From: Fonsecaea monophora
Lineage: Eukaryota > Ascomycota > Eurotiomycetes > Chaetothyriales > Herpotrichiellaceae
DNA length: 64,000 bases
Reading direction: 5' to 3'
NCBI RefSeq assembly: GCF_001642475.1
Contig: NW_019173979.1
Coordinates: forward strand, 124,001 to 188,000
Part shown: one piece after another, positions 55,930 to 64,000 of the stretch
Layout of the letters: each line of letters opens with the position of its first letter
Position numbering within the stretch: position 1 is the stretch's first letter
Notes under the pieces: generated by a model
Database searches by the model: none
What the model was told of the DNA's origin: nothing
The model's input: only the letters and a program-made list of their open reading frames with translations
Made by a program: the position numbers and the translations under genes

Positions 55930-57360
55930 ATGGACGCCGAATCGATCGCGACACAGTTCGTATCGCCTGGCGCAGTCTCCAATGAAAGCATTTTCGACGA
56001 ATATGCTGCCGACCCGCGCTTCCAACAGCTTCAAACCGAGCTGAGGTCATGGCTGGTCGTGGGGGCGAACCACTGGGATCAAACTCGCGAAACCAGCCCG
56101 TTGTCTCCGGACCCTCTGAGCCTCGCTCCTCGACATAAGCCCGGGTACCAGTATCTCTGGGACCATCTCGAAAACCGGGCGGCGGACCAGATCCCTCTAG
56201 AGTCGAAAATCAAGTACCTCCACGTCTGGATCACCGAGTGTGCACCGTGGCTGGACATGTTCGACACGGAGCGTCATTTCGGTCTACAGGTGCCCATCAT
56301 TGCGCAGGAGTCAGCGGCCGTCTTTCACGCCCTTTTGGCCCTCGCGGCCCGCACCGCCGAACGGCGAGGATATACGAAGGGCTCCCGCGACAGCTTAGAG
56401 CTGTACTCGCAGGCCATTTCCTCGCTCACGTCCTCGCTGAACACAAAGGATCCCCATGTGATGGTCACGGCATGTCTCCTCTGCGTCCTGGAAATGATGA
56501 GTGTCAGCCCCCAAGACTGGAGGCGACACGTCGAGGGCTGCGCTGCCCTCTTTGCCTCGTCCGGCATCAATGGCTTCTCCGGCGGGTTGTTGCAGGCCGT
56601 CTTCTGGTGCTATGCGCGAATGGACCTCTGTGGCGCCATCATAGCCGACGGCGCCGAGGCGACCATCCTGCCCATCGACAAGTGGGCGTTGTTACCCGGC
56701 TTGCCAAGCTCCGACCCGGGGACGCAAGAAGCAATCACGCGCGAGTTCTTGACCAGGGGCCACCAGGTCCCCGACATGTACGCCAATTATGCCGTCTACC
56801 TGTGCGCCAAGGTCTGCGACCTCCTCGCCCGCCGCACGAGATGCGTCGAGTACGGCGAAGACAACGGCTGCGACCGCGACAACTTCGCCCGCGAATGGGC
56901 CGTGCTGTGGACGGAGCTTCAGGAATGGTACACGCAACGCCGGCCGGAGATGATGCCCGTCAAAGCGACCAAGTCCGGGCCCGAGAGCTCCCCCTTCCCC
57001 ATGATCTTCTTCGCTCACTGGGCCGCCATCTCGAGCAACCAGCTCTACCACACCGCCTGCATCCTGATGCTGGAGATTAGGACTGAGGAGACCTGCGACC
57101 CATTCGACACGGTGTACTCACCCCTGTGGCACGCGCGGCGGGTCGTGGGGATTTCACTGACAAACCCGCACCCTGGATGTATCAACAACGCGATCCAACC
57201 TCTGCACACGGCAGGCAAGTTCTTCACCCATCTGGAGGAACAGTCTATCATCGTCAAGCTGATTGACTCGATCGAAGCACGCACAGGGTGGGGATCCCGA
57301 TGGCGTGTCAAGGATTTGGAAGCAGTATGGGGTTATCGTCGTGGGTTTTTCTCTTCGTGA
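55930..57360 (+). CDS. ARCA-like fungal transcription factor (fungal_trans_2 domain) without a zinc cluster
   Basis: A single exon encodes 476 residues from the ATG at 55930. It consists almost entirely of a fungal_trans_2-type helical regulatory domain: IKYLHVWITECAPWLDMFD (about 97-115) with the following ERHFGLQVPIIAQESAAVFHALLALAA. The DWRRHVEGCAALF and FWCYARMDLCGAI blocks follow, then the PFPMIFFAHWAAISSNQLYH helix. These match proteins annotated as ARCA, which in most fungi start with a Zn2Cys6 cluster. No Cys6 motif is visible in the N-terminus or in the preceding 700 bases, so the DNA-binding part is absent or has been lost. It may act as a co-regulator or be an N-terminally truncated gene. 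It lies at the edge of the pentose cluster. Confidence 0.85.
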   Translation: MDAESIATQFVSPGAVSNESIFDEYAADPRFQQLQTELRSWLVVGANHWDQTRETSPLSPDPLSLAPRHKPGYQYLWDHLENRAADQIPLESKIKYLHVWITECAPWLDMFDTERHFGLQVPIIAQESAAVFHALLALAARTAERRGYTKGSRDSLELYSQAISSLTSSLNTKDPHVMVTACLLCVLEMMSVSPQDWRRHVEGCAALFASSGINGFSGGLLQAVFWCYARMDLCGAIIADGAEATILPIDKWALLPGLPSSDPGTQEAITREFLTRGHQVPDMYANYAVYLCAKVCDLLARRTRCVEYGEDNGCDRDNFAREWAVLWTELQEWYTQRRPEMMPVKATKSGPESSPFPMIFFAHWAAISSNQLYHTACILMLEIRTEETCDPFDTVYSPLWHARRVVGISLTNPHPGCINNAIQPLHTAGKFFTHLEEQSIIVKLIDSIEARTGWGSRWRVKDLEAVWGYRRGFFSS

Positions 57361-58321
57361 AGTCCTTCACCTTGTCGCACAGACACTACGAAATATTAAT
57401 TCGATGGGGGGGGTTCTCCCATTCGAACCCGGCTCGGAGCATGCCGCGCTAGAGTGTATGTAAAAAAAATATTCCTTGAATCTGGCAATAATTGCCTCCG
57501 CTCGTTACATATCGGGACGCCCACATTGTACCTAAGTACCTAGTAGTTCTCCCTCTTCCCTGATAAAGTGATATCAGATCCAGGACTTGGACTTGCGTCT
57601 CTACAGAGGGCACTACTGAACAGGACGGGATATGTATCTCTTTTTTTTTTCCGGTCTCACAATCTTTCACATTTCCTCTCCACATATTTTGATAAATCTA
57701 GCGAAACAGTGTTCCAAAGATCGCGGGGAGCTTTCCCTACATCTGACACCCACCATCCGATTGTGGGAGAAAGGAAAGGGGTTTATGATCTACAGGAAAT
57801 GTTTGCGCTAATGTACTGTTATATACTGGATGGTAAAGAGGGACGCGCTTTACTCGAAGCAATCCCGCTCGGGTTTATTCAGGCGGAAGGCGAGGGGGGA
57901 AAAGTGTCCCCATCATGTGTTTGGAATAGTAAGACGAGTCCTCCTTCATCCTGCGATGGATGGCGAGCGTTTCTGGCTCTCTCTCCCCTGCCACCCGCTT
58001 CTCTCTCTCAAGGGGAAAAGAGAAGAAAATCTTCACTCCCCGGGACGCTTGGCCCCGCTCATAAAGGCGTCGACAGCTTGATCATAAATTTCTGCCTCGT
58101 TGCCTGTGTTCCCGTGAGAAACGAGTGTCACTTCACCTCGCCGCCTTCAATCATAATGGGAGTCGCGAAACAGCGCTTTGTCAGGCCCCAGGTACTCCCA
58201 CAGCCGTTTCTATCCCTCTCAGTAAGCACCAAACAACATCAATGGCCGACAGAAATATATTGAGGGAGGGGGGAAGGAAAGGGGCGAGAAAAGGGAGAGC
58301 GGGAGGGGGGATGGGAGAGCA
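57361..58321. other. Intergenic region
   Basis: About 960 bases. No gene recognised; homopolymer runs occur (T near 57642, G near 57405 and 58266). Confidence 0.5.
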
Positions 58322-58879
58322 CTATGGAGGACATACCAGCTGACTCCATAGCTTGTGGTTGATCTCTTTCGAGAGCAGCATCGTCGAGCCCAGGGCAAAC
58401 GACTGGACTGTATTTGGGGCATCTGGGTCTCTCGGAAGGAAATAAGTTGGCTTGTCAAACCCAAGCGCCGGCTGCCCCAGGCAAGACGACGCATTAAAAT
58501 CAGAAAGACGGGCATTAAGATCTTCGTCAAGCAGGACCTGTTTAAGATTAAGATCTGAATGAATAATCTCTCTTGCGTGGATCACAGTAATTTCTTCGAT
58601 AATTTTTTATCCTCATCGAACCACTAGATGACGTGGGATCTCGTCTTTGTATCGATCGAGGTAGTCTGTCATATTGCCATTCGGGTAGAAGACGAGGTCA
58701 ATATACTCATCGGCATCGTCTGGGATCCATTGCGCGATGCGAGCGTGATTTCCTATTTGCCTATACGCCACTTTTTTCATTTCGGACCGTGATGGTAGGG
58801 TCTTCTGGGTATGTAGACTCTTCAGGAAATTTCGAAATGATTCTGCCCTCAATGAAATACACCTGGCTGAAGATTCCAT
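58322..58879 (-). pseudogene. Decayed protein kinase-like gene with two in-frame stops
   Basis: Reading leftward from the ATG at 58879, the frame gives an N-lobe-like segment (GNHARIAQWIPDDADEYIDL, then YPNGNMTDYLDRYKDEIPRH) as in small fungal kinases. In the same frame it meets TGA (58613-58615) and TAA (58607-58609), then continues as IHAREIIHSDLNLKQVLLDE and LSDFNASSCLG. These correspond to the HRDLKPxN catalytic loop and the DFG motif. Arg of HRD is Ser, the catalytic-loop Asn is Gln and DFG is DFN. No phospho-acceptor activity is therefore expected even without the stops. The C-lobe ends early, at 58322. No intron of plausible size removes the stops. The pattern (W to stop, and a possible CAA to TAA) resembles C-to-T decay such as RIP. 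Confidence 0.75.
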
Positions 58880-59583
58880 GATGAAGTGGAGGACGTGAAG
58901 GCCTCAGACGCATCTGGGTGAAAGCGGTTGCGGAGTGAAGTAGGCAGGCTCATCTGCACCGAGTCTGTTACCTGAGCCGGCTTCTGTCACAGCCAAGATG
59001 GAGTACGCTGTGTTATCGAGGATAGTCTCACGTCGTCGGAGGGTGATGGTGGTGGAGGGTGACGACTGAACTCTGTGCGGGAAATATTGAGGTGGTGGTC
59101 AAGCCATCGGTGGCTGGCAATCCAAGCCTCTACCCGGACAATTAGGCTCCGAACCCCTCCAGTCCTTACTTCAACACCAACTCAGAGGCGGGAGTTCGGC
59201 CCCTGGAACCAGCCTCGGGGACGCCTGGGCATCTCCACAGTAAACGTCAAGTTGCTGGTAGGACGTTGATTGATCAGCCACTCATCTACGCCCGTTGGTT
59301 ATGTGGCGATTGTATTATCAGATCAGCCTTGTCTGCCCCCCATTCGCCTGCCTCAGGATCAAGACATTATTTTTCCTTCCATTCGCCTCTGCCGATTTCG
59401 CTGCCTTCTACCCACTAATTAGACATCCTGCAACTCTTACGGACTGTTTGAGATGTCGGCCGCTGCAAGCCGAATCGCATAGATTAACCTGAATCTACGT
59501 CACAAGCCTCACCTTGCCCGCAGTGACTCCAAGGTCACCCTCCAACAACCCGTCCGCATCCATTCCCTCCTCCGACATCAAAC
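58880..59583. other. Intergenic region
   Basis: Promoter and 5' leader of the HECT ligase gene, with the start of the kinase pseudogene at the left. No other gene seen. Confidence 0.55.
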
Positions 59584-62500
59584 ATGCACCAGACCTTCAC
59601 AGGTAGTGGCCGAAAACCTCGCCAGGTCAACCTCTCCGGTCGTACCAACACAAATCCATGGGCATCCCTCCCTAAACCTGGGCATTCCACTGCTCCCGCC
59701 GCAAGCAATACAGTTGCCCAAGCTCAGGCAGAGCGGGCGAGGAGACAGCAAGAGAGAGAAAGATCCAATGCCACAAAGACTCTACAGAGGCTATGGCGCG
59801 GTCACGCGAGTCGACGAGAACAGAAATCGCAATGGAGACAAGAGTGGGACAAGAACGAACAACAGAGACTGGGCGAGTCAAGTCGAGTGGACTACCAAAG
59901 TCTTGTGAACGCAGGCGCGACAATTCCGGCCTATGATAACTCGCTACAGATCCTCCTCCAGTTGCGGCTGCTGCTCAGATTTCAAGAGTTCAGACGGGGC
60001 AGGCCAAGGGATGACATGGATCTACTCAGACTGCTCTACTTCGGCCAGGCCCTTGATCACACCTTGGGCTCGTTACGAGTCGAGTTGAATGACAGCTGGA
60101 GGTCTAACCTCTCTCGTCTGGGACTGGTTGAAGTTTGCCATCTCAAGAGTATCATCAGCGACCACACACAGCATGACAGAATATCCTACGGACCGAGGTT
60201 ACTAAGAATGATCGCCATGTTGGTTGAGTATATTCCAGACGAGATAGCCAGGGATTCGATCATCTACTTTGAGGTGATTGACTTAGCATTACGCAGACAA
60301 GAGGAGGAGAGATGGCGACGATGCTCGGTTGATGCAATAGCTGCTCTTCTGAAATCTTCTTCCACTCAAAAACGAATGGCATACGCTGCTTTCGCAGCCA
60401 AATTCCTGACTAAAGATTCATTTTCAGGAAGCAACGACACTCTGAAAGAGCTTTCCTTTTCCCTAAGTCTGCAAGAGTTGACTCAGGCAATTACGGAGGA
60501 GCTTGAGAACATGGACAGGACTGGAAAACGTATATTGACTCCTACCCAGTTATTGTGGCAACTAGCTCATCTCATATGTATTCACGACATTCTACATGAA
60601 GGTTACGCTGGTCAGAGTACGTATCTCGAAGCAGTCTCGGCCCTCTTGGGGGAGTGCGCAAACGAGGTTGCCGAGAGGATCGAACTGACCGATCAGCCCA
60701 TGCTCAACAGTGGTAGCAGGAGTGCTCCCGAACCCTTGCCGGCTTTTGTGAAAGACATGATCACAAAACTCCCGGAGCAAGATAACCTCCGTGCCATTCT
60801 GAAAGAAATGGGGTCATCAACAGCCTCAACAACAACTACGGCTGGTGCAGACTTTCAATCTGCGAAGCGACTGGCGAATTTTGCGGTTGCTTTGCTGAGG
60901 GCTTTCCCTACCCGGGCACAGGACATTCGAATGTCTTTATATCAAAGCTCTGTCAGTTCAGTCGAGAACGCAGATATGTCCACTATCCAATATTTCTGGA
61001 ATGTGGCACGCACGACCAGTGTTTTTGACAAGATCTCCCAAGACTATCGCGTTGTGCTATCAGTCTTGAGAGAGGCGGCTCCAAGGACCAATCAAATCGG
61101 ACAAGGACAATTATCCAGAAATGAAATTGCTCTATGGCGTGATGAGTGGCGGATCATCTTGCTCTTCCTCGAGCTGTATACGTTTGTCCTCAAATTCATG
61201 GACGATGACGATTTCTTCTCCTACGAGAAGTTGCACGCATTTGGAGCCGCAACAGGTTCACACACAAGCTTGTTGTCGAGAAAAGGATCCCTCCCCTTGG
61301 AGGAAGTGGCGCTGATGACCACATTCTTGAAGAATCTGGCTTTTACCCTGTACTGGAATGCAGCAGACTTGGTCGAGAGCAACGATCAGGAAGATGAACT
61401 AGCCATATCTGAACTTTTTGCCAGCCCGGGCCGTGCGTCTGTCAAGAATACCGAAAAGAAGCAACAGACTTTGACTGGCAATGGTGTCTCGCAAGGCTAC
61501 CTCAAGGGGTTAGTCACGGGCTTGCTACGCATGCTACATGAGAGAGACTCTAGACGGTCATTCGTACCCGCCGAACACTGGTTAATGACCAATCAGGTCA
61601 GCATGGCTGGGTTCATTCCCGCTGTCGTTGCAGAGGAAGAGAAGAGGCACGAACTGGGCGGTGAAGATGACACTGAGGACGAGGAGAACGATTTTGACAA
61701 TGACACCGAACTGGATATGTCCATGGGCTCGTTGGCGGGTGAGTCGCTCATGCGCTCCATGTTTGGTATCCGACCTGCACACATTCCAAGAAACCGAGTG
61801 TCGAGACAACACGAACAGGCAGAAAAACAGCGGATGCAGGCCAGGAAGAAGCGACAGTTGGAGGCATTGGCACCACGCCTTGAAATCCTTCGCAATCTCC
61901 CGTTCTTCATCCCATTCGAAACCAGAGTTCAGATCTTCCGCGAATTTGTCCATCGAGACCAGCTTCGCCGACGGAACGGCGTCACTGACCCGGATACCTG
62001 GCGTATGGTCGTAAGTGCTACTCAAGGTCGAACTGTTGACGGCCGGCCGGTTGGTATTGACATCCTCTCCAAACATCATGCCCAAATTCATCGGGACAAG
62101 GTCTTTACAGATGCGTACGAGGCTTTCTATGGGCTTGGGGAAGGGCTCAAAGAACCCATCCAGATCACCTTTATTGACCAATTTGGGACTCCAGAAGCTG
62201 GTATTGATGGGGGTGGTGTGACCAAAGAATTTCTCATTAGCGTGACCAACGAAGCGTTTGATCCCGACGCCAAGCTGCCGATGTTCAAGGAGAACGCGCA
62301 GAGGTACTTGTACCCGAATCCTACGATCTACCAGGAAACGGCCGAGTACCTCAGAGTCGCCGGGGTCCGATGGGGTACCCAGGGGATGGCGTTTCCGATG
62401 GCTGAATTTCTCCGCCGATACCAGTTCCTGGGTCGCATTGTTGGGAAGTGCCTGTACGAAGGTATCCTGATCGACGTCACCTTTGCTGGCTTCTTCTTGC

Positions 62501-63294
62501 TGAAGTGGGCACTGACTGGCGGGACCACGGTTGGATCAAACGAGTCCGCCTATCGAGCAACGATCAACGACCTTCGGGAATACGACGAGGAGTTGTACCA
62601 GGGCCTCCTGAAGCTGAAGAACTATACAGGGGATGTTGAGACGGACTTTTCGCTTGACTTTACGGTTACTGACACGATTACGATTGAAGACGACGATGGC
62701 AAAAAAGTGCACAAGACATTCGTGACTGAACTGCTTCCGAATGGCGCGAATACTCCCGTCACTAACGCCAACCGATTGCTCTACATCGACCGAATTGTGA
62801 GATATCGATTACAGCAGCAACCCAAGGCAGTGACGGATGCATTCCTCCGAGGCCTCGGTCAGATCATTCAGCCCATGTGGCTCGCCATGTTCAATCAAAA
62901 GGAATTGCAGAAGCTCGTTGGTGGGGACAACAAGGAACTCGACATTGCTGATCTCCGGCGCAACACCCAATATGGGGGAGTCTACGCTATCGGCGATGAC
63001 GGCCTGGAGCATCCCACGATACAACTGTTCTGGAAAGCCCTCCAGGAGATGTCAGACGAAGACAGACGGAAAGTGCTCAAGTTTGTCACCAGCACTCCTC
63101 GAGCACCGCTGCTAGGATTTAGTCATTTGAACCCGAAATTCAGCATCCGTGATTCTAGCGGTGACCAGGATCGACTCCCGAGCACCTCGACCTGTGTGAA
63201 CCTGCTCAAGTTACCTCGATACGAAGATCTCAAGACGATGAAAGAGAAGATTCTATACGCCGTCAATTCGGGTGCTGGATTTGATTTGTCATGA
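59584..63294 (+). CDS. HUL5: HECT-type E3 ubiquitin ligase, HUL5/UBE3C family
   Basis: A single-exon frame of 1,236 residues, apparently intact. The N-terminus (FTGSGRKPRQVNLSGR) and an IQ-like motif at about 62-82 (NATKTLQRLWRGHASRREQ) are typical of UBE3C/Hul5. The helical middle region is followed by an acidic stretch near residues 695-715. The HECT domain covers roughly the last 380 residues: IQITFIDQFGTPEAGIDGGG, FLGRIVGKCLYEGILIDV, and the C-terminal STSTCVNLLKLPRY, whose Cys 1204 is the thioester-forming residue. The C-terminus GAGFDLS is the family end. Hul5 extends ubiquitin chains at the proteasome and ubiquitinates misfolded cytosolic proteins. The intact catalytic Cys, full length and clear start make this the surest large gene of the window. 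Confidence 0.95.
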   Translation: MHQTFTGSGRKPRQVNLSGRTNTNPWASLPKPGHSTAPAASNTVAQAQAERARRQQERERSNATKTLQRLWRGHASRREQKSQWRQEWDKNEQQRLGESSRVDYQSLVNAGATIPAYDNSLQILLQLRLLLRFQEFRRGRPRDDMDLLRLLYFGQALDHTLGSLRVELNDSWRSNLSRLGLVEVCHLKSIISDHTQHDRISYGPRLLRMIAMLVEYIPDEIARDSIIYFEVIDLALRRQEEERWRRCSVDAIAALLKSSSTQKRMAYAAFAAKFLTKDSFSGSNDTLKELSFSLSLQELTQAITEELENMDRTGKRILTPTQLLWQLAHLICIHDILHEGYAGQSTYLEAVSALLGECANEVAERIELTDQPMLNSGSRSAPEPLPAFVKDMITKLPEQDNLRAILKEMGSSTASTTTTAGADFQSAKRLANFAVALLRAFPTRAQDIRMSLYQSSVSSVENADMSTIQYFWNVARTTSVFDKISQDYRVVLSVLREAAPRTNQIGQGQLSRNEIALWRDEWRIILLFLELYTFVLKFMDDDDFFSYEKLHAFGAATGSHTSLLSRKGSLPLEEVALMTTFLKNLAFTLYWNAADLVESNDQEDELAISELFASPGRASVKNTEKKQQTLTGNGVSQGYLKGLVTGLLRMLHERDSRRSFVPAEHWLMTNQVSMAGFIPAVVAEEEKRHELGGEDDTEDEENDFDNDTELDMSMGSLAGESLMRSMFGIRPAHIPRNRVSRQHEQAEKQRMQARKKRQLEALAPRLEILRNLPFFIPFETRVQIFREFVHRDQLRRRNGVTDPDTWRMVVSATQGRTVDGRPVGIDILSKHHAQIHRDKVFTDAYEAFYGLGEGLKEPIQITFIDQFGTPEAGIDGGGVTKEFLISVTNEAFDPDAKLPMFKENAQRYLYPNPTIYQETAEYLRVAGVRWGTQGMAFPMAEFLRRYQFLGRIVGKCLYEGILIDVTFAGFFLLKWALTGGTTVGSNESAYRATINDLREYDEELYQGLLKLKNYTGDVETDFSLDFTVTDTITIEDDDGKKVHKTFVTELLPNGANTPVTNANRLLYIDRIVRYRLQQQPKAVTDAFLRGLGQIIQPMWLAMFNQKELQKLVGGDNKELDIADLRRNTQYGGVYAIGDDGLEHPTIQLFWKALQEMSDEDRRKVLKFVTSTPRAPLLGFSHLNPKFSIRDSSGDQDRLPSTSTCVNLLKLPRYEDLKTMKEKILYAVNSGAGFDLS

Positions 63295-64000
63295 GAGGAT
63301 AGAACACGGTACTGCTAGTCTTTTAGTCTCTTCGTCGCGACTGGGCGAAGCGGAGATGTTGGGTCGATGGTCATTCTTCTTTTCGAGGAATATAGTAGAG
63401 AGATACGAGGATGGGCATTGGGCGAAGAAGATAAGCCCGAATCGATATTTGCCTGATGCCACCATCGAGAAAGTGTCTGTATTTCCTTGGTCGTCCCCCA
63501 TTTCCCCAGCATCTTGATCTCATATTTGTCATGACCATCAGCTCTTACCGGGGGCTACCGTATGCGCCGCCAACCCAGAGCCGCGGTGCTTGTAGTCGTC
63601 AGCAACCACGATACAATACCCGAATTGGGACGGACGGATCTCCGCCTTTATCCTCCTTTTCTCTTTTCTCTCCGGACCGCTAAACAGGGTAATAGTTACT
63701 TTGGGGATTCTTGAATTCATTGTTTTGTGAAGGAAGGAAGAAGCAATCCATGCCGCTTTTGGATCGGGGAGTGCATGTAATAACTAATTTCCCTGCTCGG
63801 TAGAATCCTTTTTTGTTTGGGCGACTTCGACTCGATTAATTAGGTTATTGTCCTTTGCATCGTCGATGGAGGAGGACCGAGGACGAGATAGGTAGCGAGG
63901 TAGGTAGGGAGATACAGGATCAGGTTGGTCCCCGTCGCTCGCTTTGGGATCGTTTCCGTGGCCCGGCCTTGGCCAATGTGAAGACGCCTGGACAAAGACA
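63295..64000. other. Right-edge region after the HECT ligase
   Basis: 3' flank of the HUL5-type gene. No gene was recognised up to the window end. Confidence 0.55.

Noticed and set aside
57405..57450. A GGTTCGAAT-like word on the minus strand resembling a tRNA B box
   Set aside because: The flanking bases cannot form a T stem (GGG faces GGG), and no A box or acceptor stem is found at the right distance.

Overview
The window looks like nuclear DNA of a filamentous ascomycete (Pezizomycotina). Most protein genes are cut by short GT-AG introns of about 49-135 bases with CTAAC/CTGAY-type branch sites. Zn2Cys6 regulators, MFS transporters, a HET-domain gene, an NLR, a DASH subunit, shugoshin and Mediator 21 are all fungal hallmarks. 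A black-yeast or other eurotiomycete-like genome is my guess, but I cannot place the order from sequence alone. No rRNA, tRNA, CRISPR array or intact transposon was recognised.

Layout. 0.5-2.4 kb: a DHA2-type MFS exporter. 3.7-9.2 kb: a large NLR-type gene (membrane segments, alpha/beta hydrolase, NACHT, ankyrin repeats) with one apparent frameshift, divergent from a DUF6601-like membrane protein gene. 9.2-11.7 kb: no gene, but a decayed minisatellite and a GT microsatellite. 11.7-14.2 kb: an eight-exon ACS-type MFS permease. 14.8-22.2 kb: a broken NLR N-terminal fragment, a HET-domain gene, and a 1,502-residue sacsin/NO VEIN-like ATPase gene only 72 bases upstream of the HET gene. 23.5-26.1 kb: a Zn2Cys6 regulator. 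26.7-29.3 kb: an APH-type phosphotransferase fused to a DUF7064/7065-like domain. 31.0-32.7 kb: a basic nuclear-looking protein with a candidate PD-(D/E)XK core.

33.2-39.8 kb is a mitosis and transcription block: a protein with a TPX2-like motif, DAD2, shugoshin and MED21. DAD2 and shugoshin share a divergent promoter that carries an ACGCGT (MCB) and a CCAAT box.

41.6-57.4 kb looks like a pentose/plant-polysaccharide catabolic cluster: dihydroxyacetone synthase-like transketolase, D-xylose reductase, L-arabinitol 4-dehydrogenase, a Zn2Cys6 regulator, a sugar porter, a Sde182/DUF1593 nucleoside-hydrolase-like protein and an ARCA-type regulator lacking a zinc cluster. GGCTAA motifs lie upstream of three of these genes. 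The window ends with a kinase pseudogene (58.3-58.9 kb) and an intact HUL5/UBE3C-type HECT ubiquitin ligase (59.6-63.3 kb).

Exon junctions were derived by hand from splice signals and reading-frame continuity; every multi-exon model closes in frame except the NLR, which needs one extra base.
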